Made by a program: the position numbers and the translations under genes
From: Ditylenchus dipsaci
Lineage: Eukaryota > Nematoda > Chromadorea > Rhabditida > Anguinidae
DNA length: 64,000 nucleotides
Assembly: GCA_004194705.1 (NCBI GenBank)
Contig: SADC01000306.1
Span: forward strand, 1-64,000
Direction: 5' to 3'
Shown: positions 46,258 through 57,237 of the stretch, piece by piece
Layout of the letters: every line of letters begins with the position of its first letter
How positions within the stretch are numbered: the stretch's first letter is position 1
The notes under the pieces: model-generated
Told to the model about the DNA's origin: nothing
The model's input: only the letters and a program-made list of their open reading frames with translations
The model's database searches: none

Positions 46258-49200
46258 ATGGCATCTTCTACTACTGCAGCCGCTGCTTCGTCGACATTGG
46301 ATGGAGTGGGTGGACAGCAGCAAGTGATCACAACCGAAGTCCCAGAAATTCTCAAAAGGCTGACGTTGTTGATTGTCAAGTCTTTCTATAGCAAAGAGCA
46401 TTGCGTAGTGGCTGATTACATCCAAAGGAATGTGTGCGTCAAAGAAGACAAGCTGCGCGAATTTCTGAAAGTCGACCAAAAATATCTCAGACAGCTGCTC
46501 ATCACGCTCAAGGTAATTTTTTGCATCGGATGTGGCCATGGAAAATGTTTAAGATGGTCAGGGTTAAAAAAGTTGTAAAACGAGCAGAAACCATATTGTT
46601 ATCTAAATTATCTAAAAGTTATCTAAAAAGTAGGCAGAAAACTTTCGTCTGATCAAGTAGAACGCTTATATTAATCAGTCACGAGAAAAAAAATTGATGG
46701 TGCTCGTCTTAATTTTAGCGTAACGAGCTGGTATGCCCCTTTTGAGGCCATTGCCGTTTACGACAACGGTTGTCCCCCGCCAATTCATTTTTTTCTTAAT
46801 CGTTGGTTTTACGTGCGAATTTTTCAACTTAGTTCCTAATAAAACTACCATATTTCCTCTAATTTAGCCCCTTCCTCTAATTAAGCCCTCTCCCCTCTTT
46901 TTTGACTAGAACTTCAGAGTTAGGGCCATTTTTGATTTACAATTTCAAGATTTTTGGGCATCCAAAAAATTTAGCTACCGGGGCTAAATTACAGGAAATA
47001 CGGTATACCTAAAATCGAATTGTAGACCTTGTTTGGTTAGAAACTAAGCTGAAAAATCCGTTCAGAAGTTCAATGATTAGGCAAAAAAATTCGAATTGGC
47101 GGGGTGGGGTGTTGGAATTCTAAACAGGTGGCAATGACCATTTCTAGTTTTTTGAATTGGCGGAGGCAGCTAAAAATACGCAAAATGTTTGCTATAATGA
47201 TTTTTTATTTGGTTTTTATAGTCTATAATAATACCGTAAATGTTCTAATGGAGCCCCCTCTCTAATAGAGCCCCCCCCTCGATTTTTGACCAGGATTTCA
47301 GAGTTAGCACCATTTTTGATTGACAATTTCAAGATTTGTCAGGGGTTGAAAAATAAAGCCCCGGGGGCTCTATTAGAGCATTTACGGTACCTTATGGCTC
47401 GCTGGATGACGGCGAAGTGGTCCGATCTGGCATGCTCGAGCAACGTTGGGCTCGACTAGTAAAGGGTTCTATATTTTGAACAAATTTTAAATGCGGACAA
47501 AAACTAAATCGTCAAAGATTTCCGAAATTAAAGAGCTGTCACCCGAAAATTAAAAAAACTCGAAATCGCCATTGTCATCAACGGCGATGGTCCCTTAAAA
47601 TTTAAGTGCTGGATGTCATGGAAATTTAAGAGACTTTCTTTAACCACAACTTTTTATCGAAGCTTTTCAGATAAAAGTAGGAACTCAAAAAATTATTTTG
47701 ATTCAACGATGCAGCGAGTTGCGACGAGTTTTTGTAGTATATGTCGATAGTTCTAAAAAGCAATATTTTTGCTTGGTCCACTTTTAGGGTTTAGCCTATC
47801 CTGCCAGGGTGACCTAACAGTTTTATCCTTTTAAACTGTTTTTTGAAAAATTTTCGTCTCTTTTTCTGAAATTAGAGCAAGTCTCTCTGACGCCTTCCAA
47901 TTCTCAGTTAAGTAATTCAAAAAAATATCTTCATAAGCTGAATCAAACTGTGCAAACAGATTTCAAAAATACAATCTTGAAAAAAATATGGACAGAAGAA
48001 AGTCTGAAAAATTATTGGGACATCCTGAGTTTTACAACTGTGTTGCTTGATACTTTTAGTCAACCTTATTTTATTTGTAGGTGGACAAAATAGTCAAAGA
48101 AAGAACAGTGTCAGAAGAAGGTGGAGGACCACGTCCTCGAAAATTCAACTACTACTTCATCAACTACAAAGCTATGCTGAACGTCGCCAGATACAAGTTT
48201 CATCACATGCGCACTAAACTGGAGGGTCGTGAGAAGAGTGATGTCCAAAAGTCGACCTACCGCTGCACCAACAACAACTGCAAAAAGAACTACGATGTTA
48301 TGGATATTGGCAAGATCTACGACATGAATACCGGCGAAATGAAGTACAGTATTTTGAAAATTAAAGGAGTGGGGCATTTACGGCCACCTTTTGACATTCC
48401 TATTATATCCTGGTTTTTATTTTTGGGTGTTGGCAGTGCAACCATCTAGTGGCTGCAGACGAAACAGCTGGACCATCCGAAGCTACCCGTTCTTCCATGG
48501 CCAAATTTAATGAGCAGACTTCGGGCATGTTCAGCATTCTGCAGTCTCTGGATGGAATTCGGTTTTCGCGTGAAATTCTCGAGCCACCGATTGCTGAGCC
48601 TGCGAAGGATGAGCAACTGGCGAATCAGAAAGTTGTCAGGGTTAGTCCTCTATTTGTTATTAATAGATCATTTCGTTAATTACTGCTGATTTCCAGGTTG
48701 GCGAGCGGGCCTTCAATGCTTCAGGCAAAACAAGAAGTGAATTATACAGCGGTGGCATTACTGTCTCTATTGGCGATCAAGTGGAGCGTCTGCCAGAAGC
48801 GAAGGAGGCTGTTCCGTGGTTACAAAACAATCAACATCAGGGTGGTGGTGGTTCCACCAATTTGCTTCTCAACGGTGGGTGCTTTTAGTGTCTCCTCGGT
48901 TTCTAATGACTGTTTTATTTACAGACCCGAATGTCGTCATGGATTTCTCACCTTTGCCATCAGCTGCTATCGATTCGTTTGGTGCTTCAATTCCTTCCTC
49001 TTCAGTACGTGATACAGATGGACCAGCCGAGAAAAGGCCGAAACAAGATGATATTGCTGCCATGCTGATGGAGGAGGAAGAAGGATCTTCTTTGCAAGTT
49101 AACCAAGACGGATCAACCAAACAGTCAAATGGCGCAGGTCTGTTTGAATCAATTTTTTGAATCTATATTTCTATTTACCTGTTTTAACTTTTTCAGTTGA

Positions 49201-49366
49201 AGACGCGGATGAAACAGGGACTACTCAGGCAGATGAAGACTATGTGATGGTTCAAGGCGAGAAAGTGCCAGCTGATGAAATCACTCCGGAAATAATAGCG
49301 AAGATGACACCAAGTGAAAAGGAAGCTTATATCAACAGTGTGCAAAACTCTTACGATTTTTACTGA
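46258..49366 (+). CDS. GTF2E1: TFIIE large (alpha) subunit
   Basis: Six exons: 46258-46512, 48081-48368, 48437-48640, 48697-48874, 48925-49137, 49197-49366. They sum to 436 codons in one frame, so 435 residues against about 439 in man. The N-terminal winged helix reads VPEILKRLTLLIVKSFYS and QLLITLK. Then RKFNYYFINYKAMLNVARYK, a zinc-ribbon half (YRCTNNNC), DVMDIGKIYDMNTGEMKY, AKFNEQTSGMF and REILEP. The acidic C-terminus ends KMTPSEKEAYINSVQ, as in other animals. TFIIE-alpha recruits and stimulates TFIIH at RNA polymerase II promoters. Only one cysteine (CNHL) is seen where the ribbon needs a second CxxC, and the exon 2 donor (GGA|GTGGGG) is weak, so that junction may be wrong. Intron 1 (1568 bp) is stuffed with MITEs. 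AATAAA is at 49394. Confidence 0.92.
46725..47160. mobile_element. ATTGGCGGGGGAC-family MITE with nested TACCGTATTT copy
   Basis: GTTGTCCCCCGCCAATTC near 46770 pairs with GAATTGGCGGGG near 47092. The inner copy at about 46848-47009 has the ends TACCATATTTCCTCTAATT and AGGAAATACGGTA. Both lie in TFIIE intron 1. Confidence 0.6.
47232..47392. mobile_element. TACCGTAAATGTTCTAATG-family MITE
   Basis: TACCGTAAATGTTCTAATG at the left, CTATTAGAGCATTTACGGTA at the right, TA target. A sister copy lies at 61336-61491. It is in TFIIE intron 1. Confidence 0.7.
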
Positions 49367-49499
49367 AGATCGATGGTTGTGCCAGGTGCAGAAAATAAAG
49401 TGTTATATAAATAATGTGTTTAGTTTATTAGTTTGGTGGTAGCGGGGTGGAGAAATACTTTTATGAATTGTATTATGGTGTCGGAATCATTTAATTCGG

Positions 49500-50660
49500 A
49501 TCAATTGAATTGTTGCCCCTAAAATCTGAATTCTTACCCCTTTTTTCTTTTTTTTCAGTAATCAATTGCCGAAAAAAGCAAAAAAGGGCCAATAATTCAG
49601 AGTTTAGGGGCAACAATTTAATTTGATTCTATTTAAATTTCAAATAAAAACTGAAATCTTGCCCCTTATTATAAAATGTAATTAAAATTTCATTTTTTTT
49701 GAAATTTGAAAAAGGGCAAGAAATAATTAAAAAGGGGTAAGAATTCGGGACACGGACATTTCACCGACGGGTCATTTCACCGTGTATATCGTTTCACCGT
49801 CTGTTGTCGTCGTCTTGTCGCTTCGAATAAATTTTGCCGGGAGCACAACAATTGACCCTCTGGACAATTGACCCGGGCCGATTGACCCCTCGTGGCTTTT
49901 TGAATATGTTCATCTTTAATCTGTTCATTTTTTTAAGTCCGATTTTGTATTTATTCATTTTTTCTGTGTTTTTTCTTTGAAAATCGATATTTACTATAAA
50001 TATAAAAATTTAGCAATCTGATGGATGCTAATATAGAGCTCGTATATAAAGAGTTAGCTCTTATCCCGGACCATGTACCCCAAAAGGGCCAGCCCTAATC
50101 CCGGATCATGTACCCCAAAGGGTCAGCGCTTATCCCGGACCATGTACCCACAAAGGAACTTCTTATTGAATTAGGTTTCCTGCCGAAGGCAAGCAGGTAG
50201 AAAATCTAGAAAAGTCAAAATTCTTGAGGGAAAGTGGTCAGATTGTGGTCAGATTGCTTAACTTTTATATTTTTAGTAAATATCGATGTTCAAAGAAAAA
50301 AAAAATTCAAAAAAGGCAATACAAAATCGGACTTAAAAAAATGAACAGATTAAAGATGACCATAGTCAAAAAGCCACGGGGGGTCAATCGGCCCGGGTCA
50401 ATTGTCCAGAGGGTCAATTGTCGCGGACCCGATTTTGCCTTCAAACGTTCATTTAATGAAGATAGTTTTCAACAGCTGAAATACGATATAGACGGTGAAA
50501 TAATACGGACGGTGAAATGATACAGACGGTGAAATGACCGTACGGTGAAAGGATACAGGCGGTGAAATGACCCGACGGTGAAAGGATACAGGCGGTGAAA
50601 TGACCCGGCGGTGAAATGACACGGACCCCAAGAATTTAGACTTTAGGGTCAACAATTCAA
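49500..50660. mobile_element. Three nested inverted-repeat elements
   Basis: Outer: GAATTGTTGCCCCTAAAATC near 49508 and its inverse near 50640. Middle: arrays of CATTTCACCGTC (49750-49800) and the inverse GACGGTGAAATGA (50490-50625). Inner: CAATTGACCCTCTGGACAATTG (49849 on) and its inverse (to about 50430). No coding content seen. Confidence 0.65.
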
Positions 50661-51573
50661 TTTGATCCATCTTATGAATAAGGACGTCTGGCAACGGGTA
50701 AACGACAAAATTCGCCCGACAAAAATTTGCCCGACATAATTTGCCCGCGAAAAAATTTGCCCGACATAATTTTCCTGGTATGTTTTGTTTTGGCACTTCA
50801 AAAGCATTTCTCAATTTTGGTTTGGTGCGTATCCGGTTATGAGTAATGAGTGCGTAGGTAATGAGTGCGACATTAATCAGTACGTCATTAAGGCCGTGTC
50901 TACAATTATACTTAGTTTTACTAAAACTGCTTGTGAATGGTTAATTTCACCGCCACAGTACTCCGAAAAACAGGCGACGGTAAATTCGCCCACACGTAAA
51001 TTTGCCCACAAATTTTTATTATTTCTAAGGAACAAAAAACAATACTTTCGAACCTAAAAGTGCGTGCTGAAAGCGGTTTGTTGAGATCAAAATCCTGTTT
51101 TAACTAATCAGAATCTCATTACTCTACGAAGCTACCTACTCCAAGGTGGTCGACCCAGAAATTTGGGAAATCATTGCGATCGAGCAGAAAAACAGTTCTG
51201 TCCGATGCCCTGAGTACGTTAGTAACAATAAAAAGTTGGTTTTTCTTAGCTAAATTTTCAGGCAGTACTCAAGTTGTCCAGATGGACGTCCACCTGAAGG
51301 ATGGGGACTTTCTGGGCTTCAAACGTGTTAATCAGTCAAAACCATGTTTTGCTCTTTACAAATCATTTTAGGCACCTACTTTTTATAAAAATAGTATAAT
51401 TTGCATGCCTATTCAGAACAGCTCCGCAAAATTTGGGGTCGATCACCTTGGAGTGGGTACCTCTCCAGAATATTGAGATTGTGATCAGTCAAAATAGGAT
51501 TTTGGTCTTAACAAACCGTTTTCAGCACGCAATTTTAGGTTGGATAGCATGATTTATTTATTCCTAAGATGTA

Positions 51574-52548
51574 ACGGGTGTCCAAAAAGTTCGGAGCGGA
51601 CTTTTAAGCTTAATTTTTGAAATGAAAATTATGCAATAAAAAAATTCCAAATATACAGTTTTGTTGCCCTGAGTCTCCTCTACAAAACCCTATATTTACT
51701 TTTTATTTTACTCAATAAAGTGACCACCATTGGCCGCAATACATTTACGGAGACGTTTTGGAAAACTGTTAATAGCATTTTGAATCATTTCTTGTGGAAT
51801 TGCGTCCCATTCACGGACCAAGGATTGCTTCAATGATGGAATGGAGTTGTGAGGCTGGGAGCAGGCCTTTGATTGAAGATATGGCCACGCAAAGTAATCC
51901 ATCACATTCCAGTCTGGTGAGTTGGGAGCCCAGTCTCCTTTGATGGCTGCATTTGGACCCCAATGAGAGTCAACCTTGATGAAATCCGGAAAATTTTGCT
52001 CAATCCAGTTCTGAGTATCAAGTGCACGATGCGACGGTGCTCCGTCTTGCTGGAAGGTTATCCTCTGTTGTTGCTGTGGATGGTCGGCCACTTCTTGCCC
52101 TATCATCATTGCTTCCTGCCTCTGCAAATCGCTTGATTGCCTTACTGACAGTTTGATGGGGAATGTTGAGGAGTCGAGAGATCTCCATAATTCCATTCCC
52201 TTCTTGATAAAGTCGCACAATTCCACTTCGTAAATCGGCCATTTTAAACAGAGAAATTAAATAAAATGTAAACAAAATGATTTGCCAAACGAAATGGATC
52301 AAAAGTTTAAAAACAAGGCTAGCAAACAAAAAAACAACACAAAGAAGCTGCTGCATGATTCATTTTTCTGTCCTTCTTTTCTTTGTCCCACTTTTACAGC
52401 CTAATTTCATCATAAAAGAAAAGTTGATAGCGCATTGGAAAGAGGAGACTCAGGGCAACAAAACTGTATATTTGGAATTTTTTTATTGCATAATTTTCAT
52501 TTCAAAAATTAAGCTTAAAAGTCCGCTCCGAACTTTTTGGACACCAGT
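51574..52548. mobile_element. Tc1/mariner element, 975 bp, internally deleted
   Basis: It has long inverted ends of about 105 bp (ACGGGTGTCCAAAAAGTTCG and its inverse), flanked by TA at 51572-51573 and 52549-52550. Confidence 0.88.
51708..52242 (-). pseudogene. Mariner transposase, deleted in the middle
   Basis: The start MADLRSGIVRLYQEGNGIME and the helix-turn-helix (RLLNIPHQTVSKAIKRF, SGRPSTAT) join after a loss of roughly 150 residues to FQQDGAPSHRAL, NSPDWNVMDYFAW and FPKRLRKCIAANGGHF. The first catalytic Asp is gone. The second and third Asp are 48 residues apart. It is related to the transposase at 42295-43383. Confidence 0.85.
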
Positions 52549-52686
52549 TACTAAAAATTCCGTGAAAATAATGTCGGGCAAACTTTTGTCGGGCAAATTT
52601 TGTCGCGGGAAAATTATGTCAGGCAAATTTTGTCGTGTACCCCTGGCAACACTTGACTTTGAATCCTTTTTTACACGATCGACAAT

Positions 52687-52830
52687 GTTTGTACAATGGA
52701 GCAATGGCTACTGGAAATGAAGACTTTGTCGTGCCGGATCAATACAAGTACTACCAATGTGGCGCAAACGAACCGGAATTGTTTTTACTCGGAGACTTTT
52801 TGTGCTTATATAAACTTTTAACTGAGGTGA
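52687..52830 (+). other. Possible orphan exon
   Basis: An open stretch (ATGNEDFVVPDQYKYYQCGA and LLGDFLCLYKLLTE) runs to a good donor GAG|GTGAGC near 52829. It lies between two transposons and has no recognised domain. It could be a 5' exon of the gene at 54312 or part of a lost gene. Confidence 0.3.
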
Positions 52831-52854
52831 GCATGTATTTTAACAGTAAAAATA

Positions 52855-53008
52855 ATTTTTCGGGGAAAGATCTTTTCGGGGAAAGGGCTTTTCGGGGAAA
52901 TGGTCTTTTCGGGGAAAAGGGCTTTTCGGGGAAAAGGTCTTTTCGGGGAAAAGGTCTTTTCGGGGAAAAGGGTCATTCGGGGAAAAGGGCTTTTCGGGGA
53001 AAAGGGGT
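52855..53008 (+). repeat. Tandem CTTTTCGGGGAAAAGG array
   Basis: About nine copies of a 15-18 bp self-complementary unit, followed by GGGGTGTACCC. Only one array is seen, so it may be one end of an element. From 53010 to 54010 there is a CCAGGTGGATATCCACC stretch and a short TTGCCAAATGTCG array (53553-53610), but no gene. Confidence 0.7.
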
Positions 53009-54011
53009 GTACCCTTTATTATTTATCAAAATCAAGTACTTATAACTGAAAATAACTGAAAATATAACTGAAAATTTATAACTGAAAATTTGTCGAAAGA
53101 ACTAAAAAAACTATCATCAAACCATCTTCAGAATGATCGAATTAATGCAGAAAATATGTTTTAGAATTTGAAAAGGTAAAAAATTTTGTTCCAAGCGGAC
53201 GTCCACTTGGTTTTGGGGTCCATGCTGGAGTCCAGCAGAATTGCAAATAATTTATAGAAAAACTGTAAAATCGCTATTTTAGTCTTTAGTTAATCGCAGT
53301 TGTGGTCCTAACAAACCCAAATCCTCACACAATTTTGAGTTAGAAAAAATGGGTTATTTATCATTTTTAAGAAATTTTAATTTTTCAGGCTCTCTAGGTG
53401 GATATCCACCTAACCAGGGGTGGGTCAAACCGCGATTTTAGCTTTAAGAGACACACTTTGCCGGGTTTGATCAGGTCATCCTCCAAAAAACCATGTCAGC
53501 AAAACACTGGTGAAGCCTCGTGAACAATATGGGTACCCAGAGTGGTGAGCATTGCCAAATATCGTTTTGGCAAATGTCGTTTTGCCAAATGTCGTTTTTG
53601 CCAAATGTCCCCTAGCCATGAAATATGTATAACTTTCAGTGTTGCTAATTATAACATCATAATAATCAGATATGAAATTTTTTTACAATAGCCGAGAGGA
53701 TTTTGGACGCTTGTGTCATATATACTCCCCCTTTTCCAAATCCACTTTTCTAGAAATGTCTGAAAACCATAAGCTAGCATCCGAACTGTGGAAAAGCACA
53801 ACAGCGTTGTGAATCTGAGTGTGGCTTCAGATTGCGACTCACTTATTACTATTTCATGTTCAATATACTATGTTCAATCGCAAATATCCCATTTCATACA
53901 AAATACGATCAATTTTCAAGTTTTGGCTATTACCGTGCATGGAGCGGTGTTTTCAAAACTAACACATCAACTTTGCTCACACTAACTTCCCATACCTTAC
54001 GTTGGGCAAAT

Positions 54012-54264
54012 TACGGTATTTCCTCTAATAAGCGCGCATGCGCGCTTATTTTTCAAACCCCGAAAATCTGAAAAATTTCCGGTCAATCTCGAAAATTTCG
54101 GGTGCTCAACCAAAATATAAAAAGTGGGATCGGTAGAGCTCGAGGGAGTTAAGAAAATGCATTAAACAGTTTTGCAGAAAATCTTCTGTGAGCCGAGATA
54201 TAGACCCTCAAAGTAGGGGTGCGCGCTTATTGGAGCATGCGCGCTTATTAGGGGAAATACGGTA
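54012..54264. mobile_element. TACCGTATTT-family MITE just upstream of the Argonaute-like gene
   Basis: TACGGTATTTCCTCTAATAAG at the left and TTATTAGGGGAAATACGGTA at the right, with GCGCGCATGCGCGC words near both ends. It ends 48 bp before the ATG at 54312. Confidence 0.7.
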
Positions 54265-54311
54265 TGCATGCTTTTAATGGCTGTATTGTTTAGTTATCAA
54301 GCGTTGAAAGA

Positions 54312-56866
54312 ATGTCTCTTATGCCGAAGCTGCATTGTGAAATAGATCCTACATACATGCAACTTTGCCAGCGCTATATACCAACCAACTTGAATTTCGT
54401 ATTGGATACGCTAAAAGGTACTGCTAAGAAAGCTCCCGAAGGAATCGCCTTGGCAAATTACGATGGTAATTTTTCTTTGTTAAAAATCTCTTCATTTTTG
54501 TTGGTTTCAGTAGTGCACTCGCCATTCTTCAAGTTGTATTTTGATATTCTCAAAGTCCATGACGTCAACAGAGAAGGGCGTTGCTTGAGTGAAAACTGGT
54601 TGTTGCAAAAGCAAGATTGTTGCGTGAATTCTGAGCAGCGTCGTGATATGTGTGTTGTTCTGGATGGTAAGCCTTCCTGTTGCTCTAATTATCTGGCATT
54701 AAAAACTTTTCAGGTATAGTACTCAAGACAAAAAAGAAGGACGGAATACTCAGGCATTTTCGTTTTCGAACTTTGTCAATCGATGGCGATCTTGTTAAAT
54801 CCACTGAACACGAAGAAGTCCATCGCCCAAGACCAATTTTGCTTTGTGACTCGCAAGTCGATTCGAACAATGTACTTTGCGTGATTCTACTGGTCGTTGA
54901 TGCTACAAGTTACAAGCTCTACAGTATGTGGCTTTCATTTTCATGTGTAAACTGACAGAAAAAAATATTCAGATACCATCAAGATAGGATGTGATATGAC
55001 AGTTGGAGTGACATCTCAAACTTTGCTCAAAAAGACAATCTTCAAGTTGCCTTACGAAACTCCAATGCAGAACTTTACCATAAGGAACATAATCATGAGG
55101 CTCAGTGCTAAAATGGGTGGTCAAATCAATCAGATCCGTACTTATCTTGAAAGGTTTCATAGATTCTATAATTCTTTTTATTTTATCTTTCTTTTAGCTG
55201 GGAGAAGTTCCTTAATCCAAACAAGTTGACTCTCTTTATTAGCGATAATGAGACGCATTTTCCGCAGAGCAATATGCAATTTCCGTCTATTAGTTCTTTG
55301 AAGGCTAATGTGGACATTGAAGCTAGCAAGTGAATAATAATTTTCAATTGCAAGTCAGTTTAAGAAATTGTTTAAGGTATGTTGCAAGTATGAAATTCCA
55401 AGTGAAGCGCTCTCAGTGGGTCAATGCCAACTCTCCAGTAGTCAAGTGAATCGTTTTTCTACATTTTGGTAAGGCTATTTTATCCAATTTGTTTCAGCAG
55501 AGGAATCGTGCTGCCTACGATTGATGATAGATCGATTGCGAAGGAGTATAGGAACCTGAGGGGACACAAGAAGGAATTCGAATTCTTAGTGTGTGCTCAA
55601 AATATAATAATAGTGAGTTTTTCAATCCTCTGTTTTTAGTTTTCTTTCTAGCAAACAGAGATATTACTCGAGAGCTTTTTTTAGTTTGCGGGCTTTTCTT
55701 TTCGAATGCAAGAACTATCGTCTATCCCAGCGAAAAAGAAGGATAACAATCCAGGTAGTAAATGCATTTGATTTTTTCTTAAAAGACCGCGCAGTGACAT
55801 GTGAAAAATTAATATTGGCGGGGGACACTTATCTTTCGTCCCGCACTATACTCTTTGGAGTTGTTCTAAATGACTCAATAGAGTATAGTGAGAGACCAAA
55901 GAGAACTGCCCCCACCAATTCAAATTTTGCACATACCGCTGCGCGCAAAAACCATGGTCTTTTAAAGACTCTTAATTGGTTTTATATGCTAACCTAGTTA
56001 ATTTAGACTATGTACCTGAAGTGTTAGGATACTCGAAAAACGAAAAGTTATTGATGTATGGTACAGCCAGAATCTTCATAGAATGTATGCAAGAGTACAG
56101 CAGAGAAGGCCTACCCGAATTTATGGTCTATGTGCTCTTTGATCCTACATTTCTGCTTGATGAAATTACGAAGACATTTGCTTCCTTTGTCCACTCAATC
56201 TATTATGTCGGTAAGGGGAAACCAGGCAGGCCACTAGATCACGTTAGAAACTATTTGAATAGAGGTAATAGTTCAAATGCAATTGTTTTTGCCTCTTAAA
56301 AGCCTTTTGTAATATTTCAAGATCGAACGCGTCCCTTGAGCGCCAAGAAACTTAGAATTGACGAGTTGTATCACAATCAGAAGTATTCAGCTCTTCCAAT
56401 TCGAACCAACCTATTTGAGAAGCAAGCCTTGTTGTATGAAACCTGCGTAATCCAGTTCTTTTGTGGAGGTGAGTACATTACTTTTACATAGATCAAGACA
56501 GACCTAGTGAAACCCGATAGTGTCTCGCATGATATTCAAACACACATTCAGAAGTGTGTGATTTCTGTGTGGTTAGAGTGTTTATCAATCGGTCAGCCGA
56601 TGATCCATTGCATGATCGTTTCGATTGAGCAGTGGACCAATGGTAACTAATACCCGGTTGATGGATGATGTGGCGATCGCTAAAATATTCGCGCGGCCAA
56701 GACCAATGTCAATTTGTACCTTTTTCACAAATTTTTAACTGTTACAGGTAGGAGGAATCAGTTGACTAACAAGCGCAGAGGCAACGATATATCCCAAATC
56801 GATCGCCTGGGGAGCACGCAAACTACGGGGCTTATTTGCTGGAAAATTATGCGTATCCTATTCTAA
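54312..56866 (+). CDS. Argonaute-like MID/PIWI protein joined to a LEM-3-type GIY-YIG nuclease
   Basis: Eleven exons: 54312-54465, 54511-54666, 54714-54923, 54973-55153, 55198-55329, 55377-55445, 55498-55612, 55685-55754, 55998-56264, 56322-56468, 56748-56866; 540 codons, one frame. Residues 1-175 resemble the Argonaute linker 2 and MID (TAKKAPEGIA, FFKLYFDILKVHD). Residues 175-300 resemble the first half of PIWI (GVTSQTLLKKTIFKLP, MRLSAKMGGQIN, LFISDNETH, KYVASMKFQV). N-terminal and PAZ domains and the later catalytic PIWI residues are missing. The usual first Asp aligns to Asn. Residues 400-515 are a GIY-YIG domain of the ANKLE1/LEM-3 kind (VYVLFDP, SIYYVGKGKPGRPLDH, EKQALLYE, LTNKRRG) with all expected catalytic positions. 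The extreme C-terminus probably shifts frame. A MITE lies in the intron before the nuclease exons. Two adjacent genes remain possible. Confidence 0.62.
55809..55969. mobile_element. MITE in the intron between the PIWI-like and GIY-YIG exons
   Basis: It contains ATTGGCGGGGGACAC and, near the right end, AACCATGGTCTTTTAA, as in the CCAR1 intron copy near 19090-19290. The inner part carries the inverted words ACTATACTCTTTGG. It enlarges the intron 55755-55997. Confidence 0.6.
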
Positions 56867-57237
56867 GCGGCACAATAGTGCGTTATACTCCAATATTTAT
56901 GTTCGGGTAGGTAACTGATTTTTTCTAAGTCTGCCTCAATTATTTAAATAACCAGTGTTTACTGACTTTTTATCTTGATTTTTAGAGCTGCATTTGAACT
57001 CAAGAAGGGATTCCGATGAAGAGCTTGACGTATTTAAGATGACTTGTTTGTGCTTCAATGAATTATATGCGTTCGAATAAAGAGTATTTGCTTATTGTCG
57101 TTTCGTTTCAAAAACATTCGCGTTGGAATTGTGTGTTGTCATTTTTTTACGCATCTCTTAGGTATTCTAACACTTCTTATGTTTTTGTAGTTCATGACAC
57201 ACGTTTTACTTTTATAATAACGTTCTTATCGTATTAC
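56867..57237. other. 3' flank of the Argonaute/GIY-YIG gene
   Basis: Probably 3' untranslated sequence and AT-rich spacer. A second frame of the GIY-YIG tail (NYGAYLLENYAYPIL, as in the family) runs across 56800-56880, which suggests a one-base frame break near 56811. No other gene. Confidence 0.45.

Larger units (their letters stand above)
50693..52650. mobile_element. Element with GGGCAAATTTTGTCG arrays, interrupted by a mariner
   Basis: Arrays of GCCCGACAAAAATTT (50705-50780) and the inverse (52565-52640) stand at the two ends, next to TCTGGCAACGGGTAAACG and CGTGTACCCCTGGCAAC. The middle holds CCAGATGGACGTCCACCTG sequence and the complete mariner at 51574-52548. The element has no gene of its own that I can see. 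Confidence 0.65.

Noticed and set aside
49740..50630. Regularly spaced GACGGTGAAA words that resemble a CRISPR array
   Set aside because: The spacers are not unique, units are only 12-20 bp, orientation reverses between the two ends, and the genome is eukaryotic.
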